Positions 27,171 to 35,936 are shown, counted from the stretch's first letter. The stretch is DNA of 64,000 nt from Parvicella sp964387945 (GCA_964387945.1 CAYLYX010000003.1:1-64000), one strand, 5' to 3'. A program made the numbers and translations. Notes: a model not told the origin generated them from the letters alone.

Positions 27171-27449
27171 ATGAGTGTAAACGTAAAACCTTTGGCAGAC
27201 AGAGTTCTTGTGGAGCCTGCTGCTGCAGAAGAGAAAACAGTTGGGGGAATTATTATCCCGGATACTGCAAAAGAAAAACCAAAGAGAGGTAAAGTAATTG
27301 CCGTTGGTAATGGTAAAGCAGACGAACCAATGACTGTGAAAGTTGGGGATGAGGTGCTTTACGGACAGTACAGTGGAACTGAAATCAAAGTAGAAGGTGG
27401 TGATTACTTGATTATGCGAGAGAGTGATATTTACGCAATTGTAGGATAA
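27171..27449 (+). CDS. groES: Co-chaperonin GroES
   Basis: 92 residues, full family length: VKPLADRVLVEPAAAEE at the N-terminus, a mobile loop (KTVGGIIIPDTAKEKP) and the KVGDEVLYGQYSGTEIKVEGGDYLIMRE core. It caps GroEL during folding. Followed 26 bp later by groEL. Confidence 0.97.
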   Translation: MSVNVKPLADRVLVEPAAAEEKTVGGIIIPDTAKEKPKRGKVIAVGNGKADEPMTVKVGDEVLYGQYSGTEIKVEGGDYLIMRESDIYAIVG

Positions 27450-27475
27450 TTCGTTAAACCAAAAAATTAAAAAAA

Positions 27476-29116
27476 ATGGCTAAGGAAATAGTATTTGATA
27501 TTGATGCAAGAGACAGAATGAAAAAAGGTGTTGATGCTCTTGCCAATGCAGTAAAAGCTACGTTAGGACCTAAAGGAAGAAATGTAGTAATTGATAAAAA
27601 ATTCGGTGCACCTCACGTAACGAAGGATGGGGTAACGGTAGCAAAAGAAATCGAGCTGAAAGATGCAGTAGAAAACATGGGAGCGCAGATGGTAAAAGAA
27701 GTAGCTGCCAAAACTGCTGATATCGCAGGTGATGGAACCACAACTGCAACCGTATTAGCGCAGGCTATTATTACAGGCGGATTGAAAAACGTTGCAGCGG
27801 GTGCCAACCCAATGGATATTAAGAGAGGGATTGACAAAGCAGTAGACAGCATCGTTGCCGAATTAAAAAAGCTATCTCAGGAAGTGGGAAGTGACAACGA
27901 AAAGATCAAGCAAGTAGCTGCCATTTCGGCTAACAATGACGAGGCGATCGGTGCGTTGATTGCAGAGGCAATGAAGGTAGTTGGAAACGATGGTGTAATC
28001 ACTGTTGAAGAGGCAAAAGGAACCGAAACTGAAGTGAAGACGGTAGAAGGAATGCAGTTTGATAGAGGTTATTTGTCTCCTTACTTCGTAACGGATGCTG
28101 AGAAAATGGTAGCTGAATTAGACAACCCATACATCTTGATTCACGACAAGAAAATCTCTAATCTACAAGATATTCTTCCGATTCTAGAACCAGTGGCACA
28201 GTCAGGAAGACCTTTCTTGATCATTGCTGAGGATGTGGATAGCAATGCGCTAGCTGCTTTGGTCGTAAACCGACTAAAAGCTGGTTTGAAAGTAGCAGCT
28301 GTTAAGGCACCTGGTTTTGGTGATAGAAGAAAAGCAATGTTAGAAGATATTGCTATCCTTACAGGAGGAACAGTGATCTCAGAAGAGAGAGGTTTCAAGT
28401 TGGAGAATACAACGATAGACATGTTGGGAACTTGTGAAAAAGTAGAGATCGATAAGGATAATACTACAGTGATCAACGGTGCAGGAAGCAAAGATGACAT
28501 TGTTGCAAGAACCAATCAAATCAAAGCGCAAATCGAATCGACTACATCAGATTACGACAGAGAGAAGTTGCAAGAGAGATTGGCGAAGCTAGCCGGAGGA
28601 GTTGCCGTGCTTTACGTGGGTGCTGCCAGTGAAGTGGAGATGAAAGAGAAGAAAGACCGAGTGGACGATGCCCTTGCAGCAACTAGAGCAGCGGTGGAAG
28701 AAGGAATTATTCCAGGTGGAGGTGTTGCATACATCAGAGCATCAGAATTACTGGATAGTCTTGTTGGTGATAATGAAGATGAGAAAACAGGTATTGCAAT
28801 CATCAAAAGAGCGATTGAGGAACCTTTAAGGCAGATCATTGAAAATGCTGGTGGAGAAGGAGCAGTAATCGTTCAGAAAATCAAAGAAGGGAAAGATGAC
28901 TACGGTTACAACGCACGAACTGAAGTGTTTGAGAACCTATATGCAGCTGGAGTAATTGACCCGACTAAGGTGGCTAGAATTGCACTTCAAAATGCAGCTT
29001 CTGTAGCAGCCATGATGTTAACGACTGAGTGCGTGATTGCAGATGAACCAGAAGAAGAAGGTGCTGGAATGCCAATGGGTGGCGGAATGCCGGGTGGAAT
29101 GCCAGGTATGATGTAA
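27476..29116 (+). CDS. groEL: Chaperonin GroEL
   Basis: 546 residues. ATP-binding motifs (TLGPKGRNVVIDK, AGDGTTTATVLAQ), the apical domain and the GIIPGGGVAYIRA segment are intact, and the C-terminal tail is the usual Gly-Met repeat (GAGMPMGGGMPGGMPGMM). It folds cytoplasmic proteins with GroES. Followed by a hairpin-rich non-coding stretch. Confidence 0.98.
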   Translation: MAKEIVFDIDARDRMKKGVDALANAVKATLGPKGRNVVIDKKFGAPHVTKDGVTVAKEIELKDAVENMGAQMVKEVAAKTADIAGDGTTTATVLAQAIITGGLKNVAAGANPMDIKRGIDKAVDSIVAELKKLSQEVGSDNEKIKQVAAISANNDEAIGALIAEAMKVVGNDGVITVEEAKGTETEVKTVEGMQFDRGYLSPYFVTDAEKMVAELDNPYILIHDKKISNLQDILPILEPVAQSGRPFLIIAEDVDSNALAALVVNRLKAGLKVAAVKAPGFGDRRKAMLEDIAILTGGTVISEERGFKLENTTIDMLGTCEKVEIDKDNTTVINGAGSKDDIVARTNQIKAQIESTTSDYDREKLQERLAKLAGGVAVLYVGAASEVEMKEKKDRVDDALAATRAAVEEGIIPGGGVAYIRASELLDSLVGDNEDEKTGIAIIKRAIEEPLRQIIENAGGEGAVIVQKIKEGKDDYGYNARTEVFENLYAAGVIDPTKVARIALQNAASVAAMMLTTECVIADEPEEEGAGMPMGGGMPGGMPGMM

Positions 29117-29123
29117 CCTGGGA

Positions 29124-29195
29124 TGTCATTCTGAGCCTGTCTGCCGAAAGGCAGGTGAAGTGAAGAATCTTCTCAAAACAGAGACAAGATTCTTT
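29124..29195 (+). repeat. Dispersed-repeat-like element with GAAA-capped hairpin downstream of groEL
   Basis: The sequence starts GTCATTCTGAGCCTGT, carries a CTGCC-GAAA-GGCAG hairpin and continues with TGAAGAATCTTCTC. This resembles the GTCATTCTGAG...GAAGAATCT elements scattered in many Bacteroidota genomes (recalled, not searched). The AAGAATCTT end pairs again with AAGATTCTT at 29187-29195, so the unit may also act as a terminator. Confidence 0.55.
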
Positions 29196-29214
29196 AAAAA
29201 CTACTATATTGTAC

Positions 29215-29262
29215 TTACACCGAACCCAGACGCTTGCTTACGCTCGGTCTGGGTGTAGGTTT
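29215..29262 (+). ncRNA. Stable hairpin of unknown role in the groEL downstream region
   Basis: Arms TTACACCGAACCCAGAC and GTCTGGGTGTA pair over about 12 bp (one 2-base bulge) with a 15-base loop. It is followed by a second dyad (TTCGCTTT / AAAGCGAA, 29268-29305) and then a terminator, so the stretch could be a processed 3' UTR or a small RNA. No known RNA family recognised. Confidence 0.3.
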
Positions 29263-29318
29263 CTCGATTCGCTTTTCCTGAGGTAACACACAGATAAAGC
29301 GAAACGGCAATATATATG

Positions 29319-29353
29319 AATCCTGACCTCGCAAGAGCGTCAGGATTTTTTTT
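29319..29353 (+). terminator. Rho-independent terminator downstream of groEL
   Basis: Stem AATCCTGAC / GTCAGGATT (9 bp), 11-base loop, eight T. It closes the hairpin-rich region 200 bp after the groEL stop. Confidence 0.88.
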
Positions 29354-29385
29354 GTACCTTCATTTCGTAAACTAAATTTCACGTT

Positions 29386-29514
29386 ATGTTATACGGAATC
29401 GGAGCCATTATCATCGGACTTGTTGCCATCTTTGCTGGTAAGTTTTTTAAGAAGTTTGCGGAGCAGCAGCAAGCGAAGTTGGATGAAAGAAAAAGAGAGA
29501 AAGAAAACTCTTAA
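29386..29514 (+). CDS. Small membrane protein (42 aa)
   Basis: ATG at 29386, TAA at 29512-29514. One hydrophobic helix (residues 2-18, LYGIGAIIIGLVAIFAG) is followed by a highly charged, probably helical tail (FFKKFAEQQQAKLDERK, then REKENS). One membrane helix plus a basic coil is a common form for real small membrane proteins. It lies 33 bp after a terminator. No family recognised. Confidence 0.5.
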   Translation: MLYGIGAIIIGLVAIFAGKFFKKFAEQQQAKLDERKREKENS

Positions 29515-29516
29515 AA

Positions 29517-29765
29517 TTGATTTTCATAAGGAAAATACCCCTCCATTGGTTCATTATTGGACTTGGGGGTAATCTTCCTAACTCATATCAAGCTTATCCT
29601 CTTCAGGAGTATCTCGTAGCTGGAGAGTGGATCAAAGTAGGATTTCTGTACGCAAACCAATGCGAAAAGAGTACCAATCAGTTACACCTCTGCCTCTGGA
29701 ATAAAGATTCAAAAGAGCAGGTTTTTATGGATGATCTGACTATGAAGGTGCTCGAAAAATGGTAA
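29517..29765 (+). pseudogene. Probable remnant or orphan C-terminal domain
   Basis: 82 codons, TTG as first possible start. The recognisable part is EYLVAGEWIKVGFLYAN..CEKSTNQLHLCLWNKDSKEQVFMDDLTMKVLE, which reads like the terminal β-sandwich strands (…V.iWN….iyiDDl.v.i) found at the end of larger Bacteroidota surface proteins. There is no signal peptide, no good start and no upstream frame to extend it, so it is more likely a gene relic than an active gene. Confidence 0.4.
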
Positions 29766-29766
29766 A

Positions 29767-29798
29767 ACAAAAAAGGAGCCACATTGCTGCAGCTCCTT
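29767..29798 (-). terminator. Terminator of the S9 peptidase gene
   Basis: On the minus strand: AAGGAGC, 12-base loop, GCTCCTT then a T-rich run (TTTTTTGTTTT). It lies 25 bases after the S9 peptidase stop. Confidence 0.85.
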
Positions 29799-29822
29799 GT
29801 ATCATATTTCGTTTGTAGAAAC

Positions 29823-32507
29823 TTATTCAGCTTTCGTAATGGTCATGACAGCATTGTTCATTGCAGGAACAATTTGCTCAATTTTAACCACCTCGTTGTT
29901 TTCCTGATTCACCCAGATATCTGTTACATCAGATTCGTTATAGTAGTCTACAATCTGAATCTTTTTGCAAGCAACTCCATCCAATGTTTCTTCACCTGCA
30001 GGTTTAACTTCAACGGTTTTACCCTTCATCGTATTGAAGTCAATCCCTGTGGCAGTAATGCCTTCCTCAGGCAATGTCATCGTAGCCAAAATATTCTCAA
30101 AACCGGGAGCCATGTCCAGCAGAACTCCTTTCACAGGAATATCAGTAACTTCTCCCGCCATGTCAATGGAAACTTGATCTGCGCTATAGGTAGCTTTGAT
30201 TTCTTGTCCACCCTGAACCATATTTCTTGAAATAGGCTGATAGGTAGTATCATAGGTTACTTCGTCAACGATGTCACCCATCGGACCAGAAGTGGCATCA
30301 ACCACTACCCAGTTGTCACCACTCTTTGAAATGGTACGGTTGGTGGTCATGTCAATGCTTTGATCTTGAACAGAGATGTTTAATGCCAAATCTTCTTTAC
30401 CTTCAACAAGTCCACCCATTGCTTCAGGCAGTGCTGTGCTGTAAGTTGGCTCACCTTTTTCTGAGTAGACCACAGAATTGATATCAACTCTCATTTCTTC
30501 TAATCTAGCCGCCACATCTTCGGGCATATCTTCCTGATACCTTCCACCCAAAATTCCTGCTAAGAACTTCTCAATCTCTGCAAACATCGCCATGTTATTC
30601 ACAGGTTTTCTAAATCCATGTCCTTCATCGTCAGCAAGGATATAAGAAACCTCATGACCATTGTCTCTCAACGCAACCACGATCTGATCAGCCTCAGCCT
30701 TCTTAACTCTTGGGTCATTAGCTCCTTGAACAACAAGTAGCGGCTTTGTGATTTTGTCTGCACTAAACAAAGGACTTGCCTCTTCGATCAATTTTTTACC
30801 TTCTTCTGTATCAGGATCTCCTACCATTCCATGCAAGAAAGCTCTTCCCGCTTCCCAATAGGCTGGAATGCTCTCAAGAAGTGTGAAAATATTTGAAGGT
30901 CCAACAATATCAACACCACATGCATAAACATCTGGCGTAAACGCAAGACCAGCAAGTGTTGCATAACCGCCATAACTACCACCCATGATCGCTACCTTAT
31001 TTTTGTTGGCAATTCCTTGCTCAACCAAATAATTCACACCCCACGTGATGTCATCTTGCATCAGTTTACCCCACTGAAGGTCTCCTGCATTCATAAATTC
31101 TTTTCCGTACCCACCGCTTGCTCTAAAGTTAGGTTGCAAAACGGCATATCCTCGGTTAGAGAGAAACTGAACAAAAGAGTTGTACCCCCAGTAATCCCTC
31201 GGTCCTTTAGGTCCACCGTGTACCAAAATCACGGTAGGAAGGTTTTTAGCTTCCACACCCACTGGCAATGTCAAATAAGCAGGAATCATTAAGCCGTCAC
31301 TACTCGGGTAAGTAACAGGCTCCATAGCCGCCAAATGTTCTTCTACTTCTTTAAGGTCAGGACGTGGCGTGTACTGGTGAATTAATTCCTTTGTTTCCGT
31401 GTCGTAAAACCAGGATTCAGAAGCGTACTTGTCACCGGTTACAGCTACTAAAAACTTGCTGTAGTCATCTGTGGCACTCGTAAAGGTGATTTCTCTTCCA
31501 GGGAATTCTGCCGCAAGGTGTTCGTAAATTGCTTTTCGAGTTTCATCCTTCCAATAATATCTTGTCTTGTCGTCTGTATAAGATGTGTAAACCATCTTTC
31601 TTGTGTTGCGATCCATTACGAGATTATCCATATCCACTTTTCCTTCAGGATCGCTTTCGATCAACTCCATTTCTTGCGTTAACGGATCCATTAAATAGAG
31701 CGTCATCAAATCCAAATCACCTTTATTGGTCATCAGGTACAACTTAGAGTTGTCCTCGTTCCAGTTAATGGCTGCAGCTTGTTCAGTCACAGAGGTCTCA
31801 TAAATTGGTGTCAATTCATTGTTCTGAATGTGATACATGATCGTGTTTCCTTGCTCATCTGTTTTGTACAATAACCTCAAGTTATCATCCCAGTCAAATC
31901 CATAACTGGTAATTCGATCATTGTTTTCGTAGATTTTTTCGAGCTTACCTGTAGAGATCGTCAACTTGTACAAGTCATGCCATGCTTTGTCGCGATCGTT
32001 TAGCGCAATCATCAACATGTCTGGATTGTTCTGACTCACGTGCGAGATTTGTGCTGTTACATCCTCCATTGGAGTAAGGTTTCTCGACTCTGGGACTCCA
32101 CCTTCTACTTGCTGAGAAGGGTCAACAGCAAAAACGTTCATGTTTTCATCACCAGCATTATCTTTTACATACAGAATGTACTTTCCATCAACCGTCCAGG
32201 AATAACCTGCAAGAGGTCTGGAACTGTTAGTCAAAGGGTAAGCATTCTCAAAAGGCTCGTCAAACGCCTTTACCCAAATGTTCATAATGCCATCGTACTC
32301 TTTTAGGAAAGAAATATACTGACCATCAGGACTCAATTGTCCCGAAGCAATTTCTGGATTCCCAAAAAATAATTCTCTATCAAGGATAGGTGTTGGATAT
32401 TCTATCGTCATATCTTCTGTTTCTTCAGTTGCGGTCTCTTCGCTGCAGGAAGCAAAAAACAAAGCAGACAACGCAAATGGTGCGATAATTAATTTTCTAA
32501 TTTTCAT
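29823..32507 (-). CDS. S9 family peptidase lipoprotein (prolyl oligopeptidase/DPP-like) with extra C-terminal domain
   Basis: 894 residues from ATG at 32507. Lipoprotein signal with cysteine 21 (ALFFASC). Residues ~35-400 form a WD-like β-propeller (repeated FLKEYDG, YSWTVDGKYILYV..., VDMDNLVMD). The α/β-hydrolase domain has HGGPKGPRDYWGYNS, the nucleophile S511 in GGSYGGYA, the aspartate in GANDPRV and the histidine in DEGHGF. Beyond residue ~660 a further ~230 residues, not part of the usual S9 fold, end in a β-strand pattern (DYYNESDVTDIWVNQENNEVVKIEQIV) like DUF3108/outer-membrane lipoprotein-sorting folds. Probably cleaves peptides at the cell envelope. The start at 32552 adds a leader without sense. 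Confidence 0.9.
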   Translation of the reverse strand: MKIRKLIIAPFALSALFFASCSEETATEETEDMTIEYPTPILDRELFFGNPEIASGQLSPDGQYISFLKEYDGIMNIWVKAFDEPFENAYPLTNSSRPLAGYSWTVDGKYILYVKDNAGDENMNVFAVDPSQQVEGGVPESRNLTPMEDVTAQISHVSQNNPDMLMIALNDRDKAWHDLYKLTISTGKLEKIYENNDRITSYGFDWDDNLRLLYKTDEQGNTIMYHIQNNELTPIYETSVTEQAAAINWNEDNSKLYLMTNKGDLDLMTLYLMDPLTQEMELIESDPEGKVDMDNLVMDRNTRKMVYTSYTDDKTRYYWKDETRKAIYEHLAAEFPGREITFTSATDDYSKFLVAVTGDKYASESWFYDTETKELIHQYTPRPDLKEVEEHLAAMEPVTYPSSDGLMIPAYLTLPVGVEAKNLPTVILVHGGPKGPRDYWGYNSFVQFLSNRGYAVLQPNFRASGGYGKEFMNAGDLQWGKLMQDDITWGVNYLVEQGIANKNKVAIMGGSYGGYATLAGLAFTPDVYACGVDIVGPSNIFTLLESIPAYWEAGRAFLHGMVGDPDTEEGKKLIEEASPLFSADKITKPLLVVQGANDPRVKKAEADQIVVALRDNGHEVSYILADDEGHGFRKPVNNMAMFAEIEKFLAGILGGRYQEDMPEDVAARLEEMRVDINSVVYSEKGEPTYSTALPEAMGGLVEGKEDLALNISVQDQSIDMTTNRTISKSGDNWVVVDATSGPMGDIVDEVTYDTTYQPISRNMVQGGQEIKATYSADQVSIDMAGEVTDIPVKGVLLDMAPGFENILATMTLPEEGITATGIDFNTMKGKTVEVKPAGEETLDGVACKKIQIVDYYNESDVTDIWVNQENNEVVKIEQIVPAMNNAVMTITKAE

Positions 32508-32695
32508 GAAATTATTTTTTTTCAAAAATAGCAGAACAACGCTTGGTATCAAAGGATAATTTTAGGCTTTATATGAAAGGTCAAAAACCGATTCAGTTGG
32601 AAAATAGCTAGGATTAACAAATTTTATCACTCTTTTGTAAAACAAAATGTCTTAACCTACGTAAGTAGTATAACCAGTAAAAAAACAGTTGTAGT

Positions 32696-34231
32696 ATGGC
32701 AAAAATTCTTTGGGCAGACGATGAGATCGAGCTGCTAAAACCACATATCCTATTTCTTGAGAACAAAGGACACAGTGTAGCCACCGTAAAAAGTGGAAAC
32801 GAGGCGTTAGATAAAGCAGATTCAGAAGATTTTGACATTATCTTTTTGGATGAAAACATGCCTGGCTTGACAGGTTTGGAGACGTTAGAACGTATGAAAA
32901 CGGGCACAGCTAAAACGCCCATTGTGATGATCACGAAGAGTGAAGAGGAGTCCATCATGGATGAGGCGATTGGAGGTAGGATTGCGGATTACTTGATCAA
33001 ACCAGTTAATCCGAACCAAATCCTTTTGGCCATAAAGAAGAACCTTGAAGGGAAGCGATTGGTGAATGAAAAAACAAACTCCAGTTATCAGCAACAGTTC
33101 AGACAGTTGGCCATGGACATGCAAGATCGATTGGACTTTGAGGATTGGGTAGATATCTACGACCGTTTGGTGTATTGGGAATTGGCGTTGGATGAGAGTA
33201 AAGATCCCGGTATGCAGGAAATTCTAGCGATGCAGAAATCTGAAGCCAATCAGTTGTTCTGTAAGTTTGTGGAGAAGAATTACAAGAATTGGTTGAATGG
33301 GGGAGATGCGCCTACCATGTCACACACCGTGCTGCAGAAAGAAGTGTTTCCTAAGATCGGAAAATCTACTTTCTTGGTCGTAATTGACAACCTCAGACTG
33401 GATCAATGGAAGATTCTGTCGCAGCCTTTGCAAGAGAAGTTCAAGATAGAACGTGAGGATAGTTTTTATGCCATCCTTCCTACCGCTACGCAGTATGCAC
33501 GAAATGCGCTGTTTGCAGGATTAATGCCATCTGAAATTGCTAAGAAATTTCCGACTAAGTGGAAGAACGATGACGATGAAGGAGGAAAGAACATGTTTGA
33601 GGAAGACTTCTTGGCAGACAATCTGCGAAGAGCAGGGTTTAGTGGTAAGTTTTCGTACAATAAGATTACGAATCTCAATGCGGGTAAGAAGTTGGTGGAT
33701 AATTTTAACAACTTGCTCAACAATGAGTTCAACGTAATTGTCTACAACTTTGTGGACATGCTCTCACATGCCAGAACAGATATGGAAGTCATTCGTGAGT
33801 TGGCAGATGATGATGCGGCATATCGCTCATTGACATTGAGTTGGTTTGAGCATTCTCCGCTGTTTGACATGTTTAGTCTTATGGCAAAGAATGGATGCGA
33901 TGTGGTGATTACAACAGATCATGGAACCATCAAAGTGGATGAACCTAGCAAGATTGTAGGGGATAGAAATACAACAACCAATTTGCGCTATAAGCAAGGT
34001 AAAAACTTGAATTATCAGTCAAAAGATGTGTTTGAGATCAATAATCCTGATGAGGTATATTTGCCTAAGATCAACTTGAGTTCGAAGTATGTCTTTGCCA
34101 AGCAAACCAAGTATTTTGTTTATCCAAACAACTACAATTATTACATGAATTTCTATAAAAACACCTTCCAGCATGGAGGGTTATCTCTGGAAGAAATGAT
34201 TGTGCCTATTGCTTTTTTAAAGGCGAAGTAG
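32696..34231 (+). CDS. porX: PorX, response regulator with PglZ domain (T9SS regulator)
   Basis: 511 residues. The N-terminal CheY-like receiver has D8/D9, phospho-acceptor D52 (IIFLDENMPG), T80 and K102 (YLIKP). The rest is the PglZ/alkaline-phosphatase-like domain with VVIDNLRLDQW, TATQYARNALF, NFVDMLSH and TTDHGT. This pairing is specific to PorX, which is controlled by the histidine kinase PorY and acts in T9SS gene regulation and signalling in Bacteroidota. PorY is not in the window. The T9SS cargo at 0-5.7 kb is consistent with an active T9SS. Confidence 0.93.
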   Translation: MAKILWADDEIELLKPHILFLENKGHSVATVKSGNEALDKADSEDFDIIFLDENMPGLTGLETLERMKTGTAKTPIVMITKSEEESIMDEAIGGRIADYLIKPVNPNQILLAIKKNLEGKRLVNEKTNSSYQQQFRQLAMDMQDRLDFEDWVDIYDRLVYWELALDESKDPGMQEILAMQKSEANQLFCKFVEKNYKNWLNGGDAPTMSHTVLQKEVFPKIGKSTFLVVIDNLRLDQWKILSQPLQEKFKIEREDSFYAILPTATQYARNALFAGLMPSEIAKKFPTKWKNDDDEGGKNMFEEDFLADNLRRAGFSGKFSYNKITNLNAGKKLVDNFNNLLNNEFNVIVYNFVDMLSHARTDMEVIRELADDDAAYRSLTLSWFEHSPLFDMFSLMAKNGCDVVITTDHGTIKVDEPSKIVGDRNTTTNLRYKQGKNLNYQSKDVFEINNPDEVYLPKINLSSKYVFAKQTKYFVYPNNYNYYMNFYKNTFQHGGLSLEEMIVPIAFLKAK

Positions 34232-34280
34232 GTCTCTTTCAGGTGGTTAGATTTTTGTTTATTACTGGAAATTAAAATCC

Positions 34281-34311
34281 TTGAATAATCAGGGTTGAAA
34301 GCGTATATTTG
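34281..34311 (+). promoter_or_regulatory. Promoter of the HU-CCDC81/SPOR gene
   Basis: TTG (34281-34283), 20-base spacer, TATATTTG (34304-34311), a full match to the Bacteroidota consensus. The ATG at 34317 is only five bases beyond, so the mRNA would be leaderless or nearly so. Confidence 0.7.
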
Positions 34312-34316
34312 TGGTT

Positions 34317-35444
34317 ATGCTTTCTGCAATCGAGAAACATATCGTAGAGTTGCTTTATCAGCACGATTGTGTCATCATTCCTGAGTTAGGAGGTTTGGTG
34401 GCCAATTATACACGTGCTTTTGTTGATGATAAAGGGAATGCATTGTGTCCTCCAAGAAAGGAATTCATCTGGAACAAGTTTTTGTTGCACAACGATGGTC
34501 TTCTGGCAAATGAAATTGTAAAGAAGGAAAGTATTCCGTACGAAGAAGCATTGGCAAGATTAGAAAATTTTGTGGGTGAAATAAAAAGTGATTTGCACGA
34601 ACATAAACGCTTTGAATTTGACCAGATCGGATTTTTGTATCAGGGAGAAAAAGGACAGGTTCATTTTGAATACTGCGGTAAGAATTTCTTGATGAACAGC
34701 TTTGGCCTTCCAGTGGTGAGGATGGAGAAGTTGGCAGTGTTGACAGAAGAGGTTGTTGAGGAGCAAGTAGTAGAGAAAGCGGCTAAAGTTGTCCAGCTAG
34801 AGCCAAAAGTAGAAGAGAAAGAAGCGATTGAAACGAAAGTGATTCCAATTGCGTCTCCGGAAACCATCGAAAAAGTAATTGTAAAAGGCTCTAAATGGTG
34901 GATCGCAGCGGCATTGATTCCCATTGGCTTTTATTCGGCCTGGATACCGATGAAGACAGATATGTTTAACAGTGGTGGGAATTTTCACTATTCAGACCTT
35001 AATCCCTTTACCTATGACAAGGAAAAAGGAAACTACCGAATGGTTGCCGATTTGTCATTAGATATCGATACACTTGGTCCAGTTTCTTTTGAGCCGTTAG
35101 AGGCTTATTCTAAGAAGACATCCGAAGTGTTGAATGAGGAAAACCCTGTGCTATCGCCTGAATCTACCTTTGTGGACAGTGAAATGCCAGAACTGGAAAA
35201 TGAAACGGTGAACATTGAATTGGGCAACTACTTTGTGATTGGTGGATGCTTCTCTGAGGAAGGAAATGCCAATGAGTTCGTGAGTCAATTGAAAGCAAAA
35301 GGCTACGAAGCCGTTTTAGTGGATGTCAACAAAGGACTTCACCGTGTGGCTTTTGGTCAGTATTCGTCTAAAGAAGCCGCGAAATCAGCTCAGCAAGAAA
35401 TCACCTCTTCAGGAGAGTACAGCGCCTGGGTGCTTAAGAAGTAA
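34317..35444 (+). CDS. HU-CCDC81-like and SPOR domain membrane protein
   Basis: 375 residues from ATG at 34317. Residues 1-~130 are the HU-CCDC81 module (IEKHIVELLYQHDCVIIPELGGLVANY...FGLPVVRM) typical of Bacteroidota. A Val/Glu-rich linker leads to one transmembrane helix (~194-211, WWIAAALIPIGFYSAWIP). Residues ~302-375 are a SPOR peptidoglycan-binding domain (YFVIGGCFSEEGNANEFVSQL...HRVAFGQYSSKEAA). Likely anchors something to the division septum or cell wall. A GTG two codons earlier overlaps the promoter element and is rejected. Confidence 0.87.
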   Translation: MLSAIEKHIVELLYQHDCVIIPELGGLVANYTRAFVDDKGNALCPPRKEFIWNKFLLHNDGLLANEIVKKESIPYEEALARLENFVGEIKSDLHEHKRFEFDQIGFLYQGEKGQVHFEYCGKNFLMNSFGLPVVRMEKLAVLTEEVVEEQVVEKAAKVVQLEPKVEEKEAIETKVIPIASPETIEKVIVKGSKWWIAAALIPIGFYSAWIPMKTDMFNSGGNFHYSDLNPFTYDKEKGNYRMVADLSLDIDTLGPVSFEPLEAYSKKTSEVLNEENPVLSPESTFVDSEMPELENETVNIELGNYFVIGGCFSEEGNANEFVSQLKAKGYEAVLVDVNKGLHRVAFGQYSSKEAAKSAQQEITSSGEYSAWVLKK

Positions 35445-35446
35445 CC

Positions 35447-35815
35447 CTATTCAGCTGAGTCGGACAATAACTCTTTTTCAATAACTTCTTGCAATGCATT
35501 TTTGGGTAAAGCACCTGCCTGCATCATAGGCTGTCCTTCCATTGGTACAAAAAGTAAAGAAGGAATGCTTCTTATTCTGAAAATAGCCGATAACTCTTGC
35601 TCCACCTCGGTATCCACTTTATAGATGGTCACTTTGTCTTTGTATTCATCTGCGAGCTCTTCAAGAATTGGAGCAACCATTTTGCACGGACCACACCAGT
35701 CGGCATAGAAATCAATAATGGCAGGTTGCTGTCCTTTAAAAGTCCACTCTTTTTCTGTGGTGTAGTCAAAAATTTCTTCCTTAAATAGGTCTGCTGTTAA
35801 ATTAACGGTTGGCAT
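35447..35815 (-). CDS. Thioredoxin
   Basis: 122 residues, one domain, no signal peptide. Active site YADWCGPCKMVAPIL with the usual Trp and a cis-proline region IRSIPSLLFV. The ~20-residue N-terminal extension (MPTVNLTADLFKEEIFDYTT) is common in Bacteroidota thioredoxins. Reduces protein disulfides; candidate reductant for NrdA and the GPx in this window. Converges with the SPOR gene two bases away. Confidence 0.9.
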   Translation of the reverse strand: MPTVNLTADLFKEEIFDYTTEKEWTFKGQQPAIIDFYADWCGPCKMVAPILEELADEYKDKVTIYKVDTEVEQELSAIFRIRSIPSLLFVPMEGQPMMQAGALPKNALQEVIEKELLSDSAE

Positions 35816-35884
35816 AATTTCAGTTTAATTTGATTACAAAGGTATCCGATGCAAAAGTAAAAGTGTGTGACTATCATCACATAA

Positions 35885-35916
35885 AAAAGGCTTTTGTCAA
35901 CTGACAAAAGCCTTTT
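35885..35916. terminator. Bidirectional-looking terminator after the cys operon
   Basis: A perfect palindrome: AAAAGGCTTTTGTCA and TGACAAAAGCCTTTT around a 2-base centre. It sits 20 bases after the cysN stop and upstream of the thioredoxin gene. Confidence 0.88.
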
Positions 35917-35936
35917 CATAGTTTGAAGAAATAAAA

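Noticed and set aside
34311..34316. GTG start for the HU-CCDC81/SPOR gene
   Set aside because: It would start within the -7 promoter element; the ATG at 34317 matches the family N-terminus.
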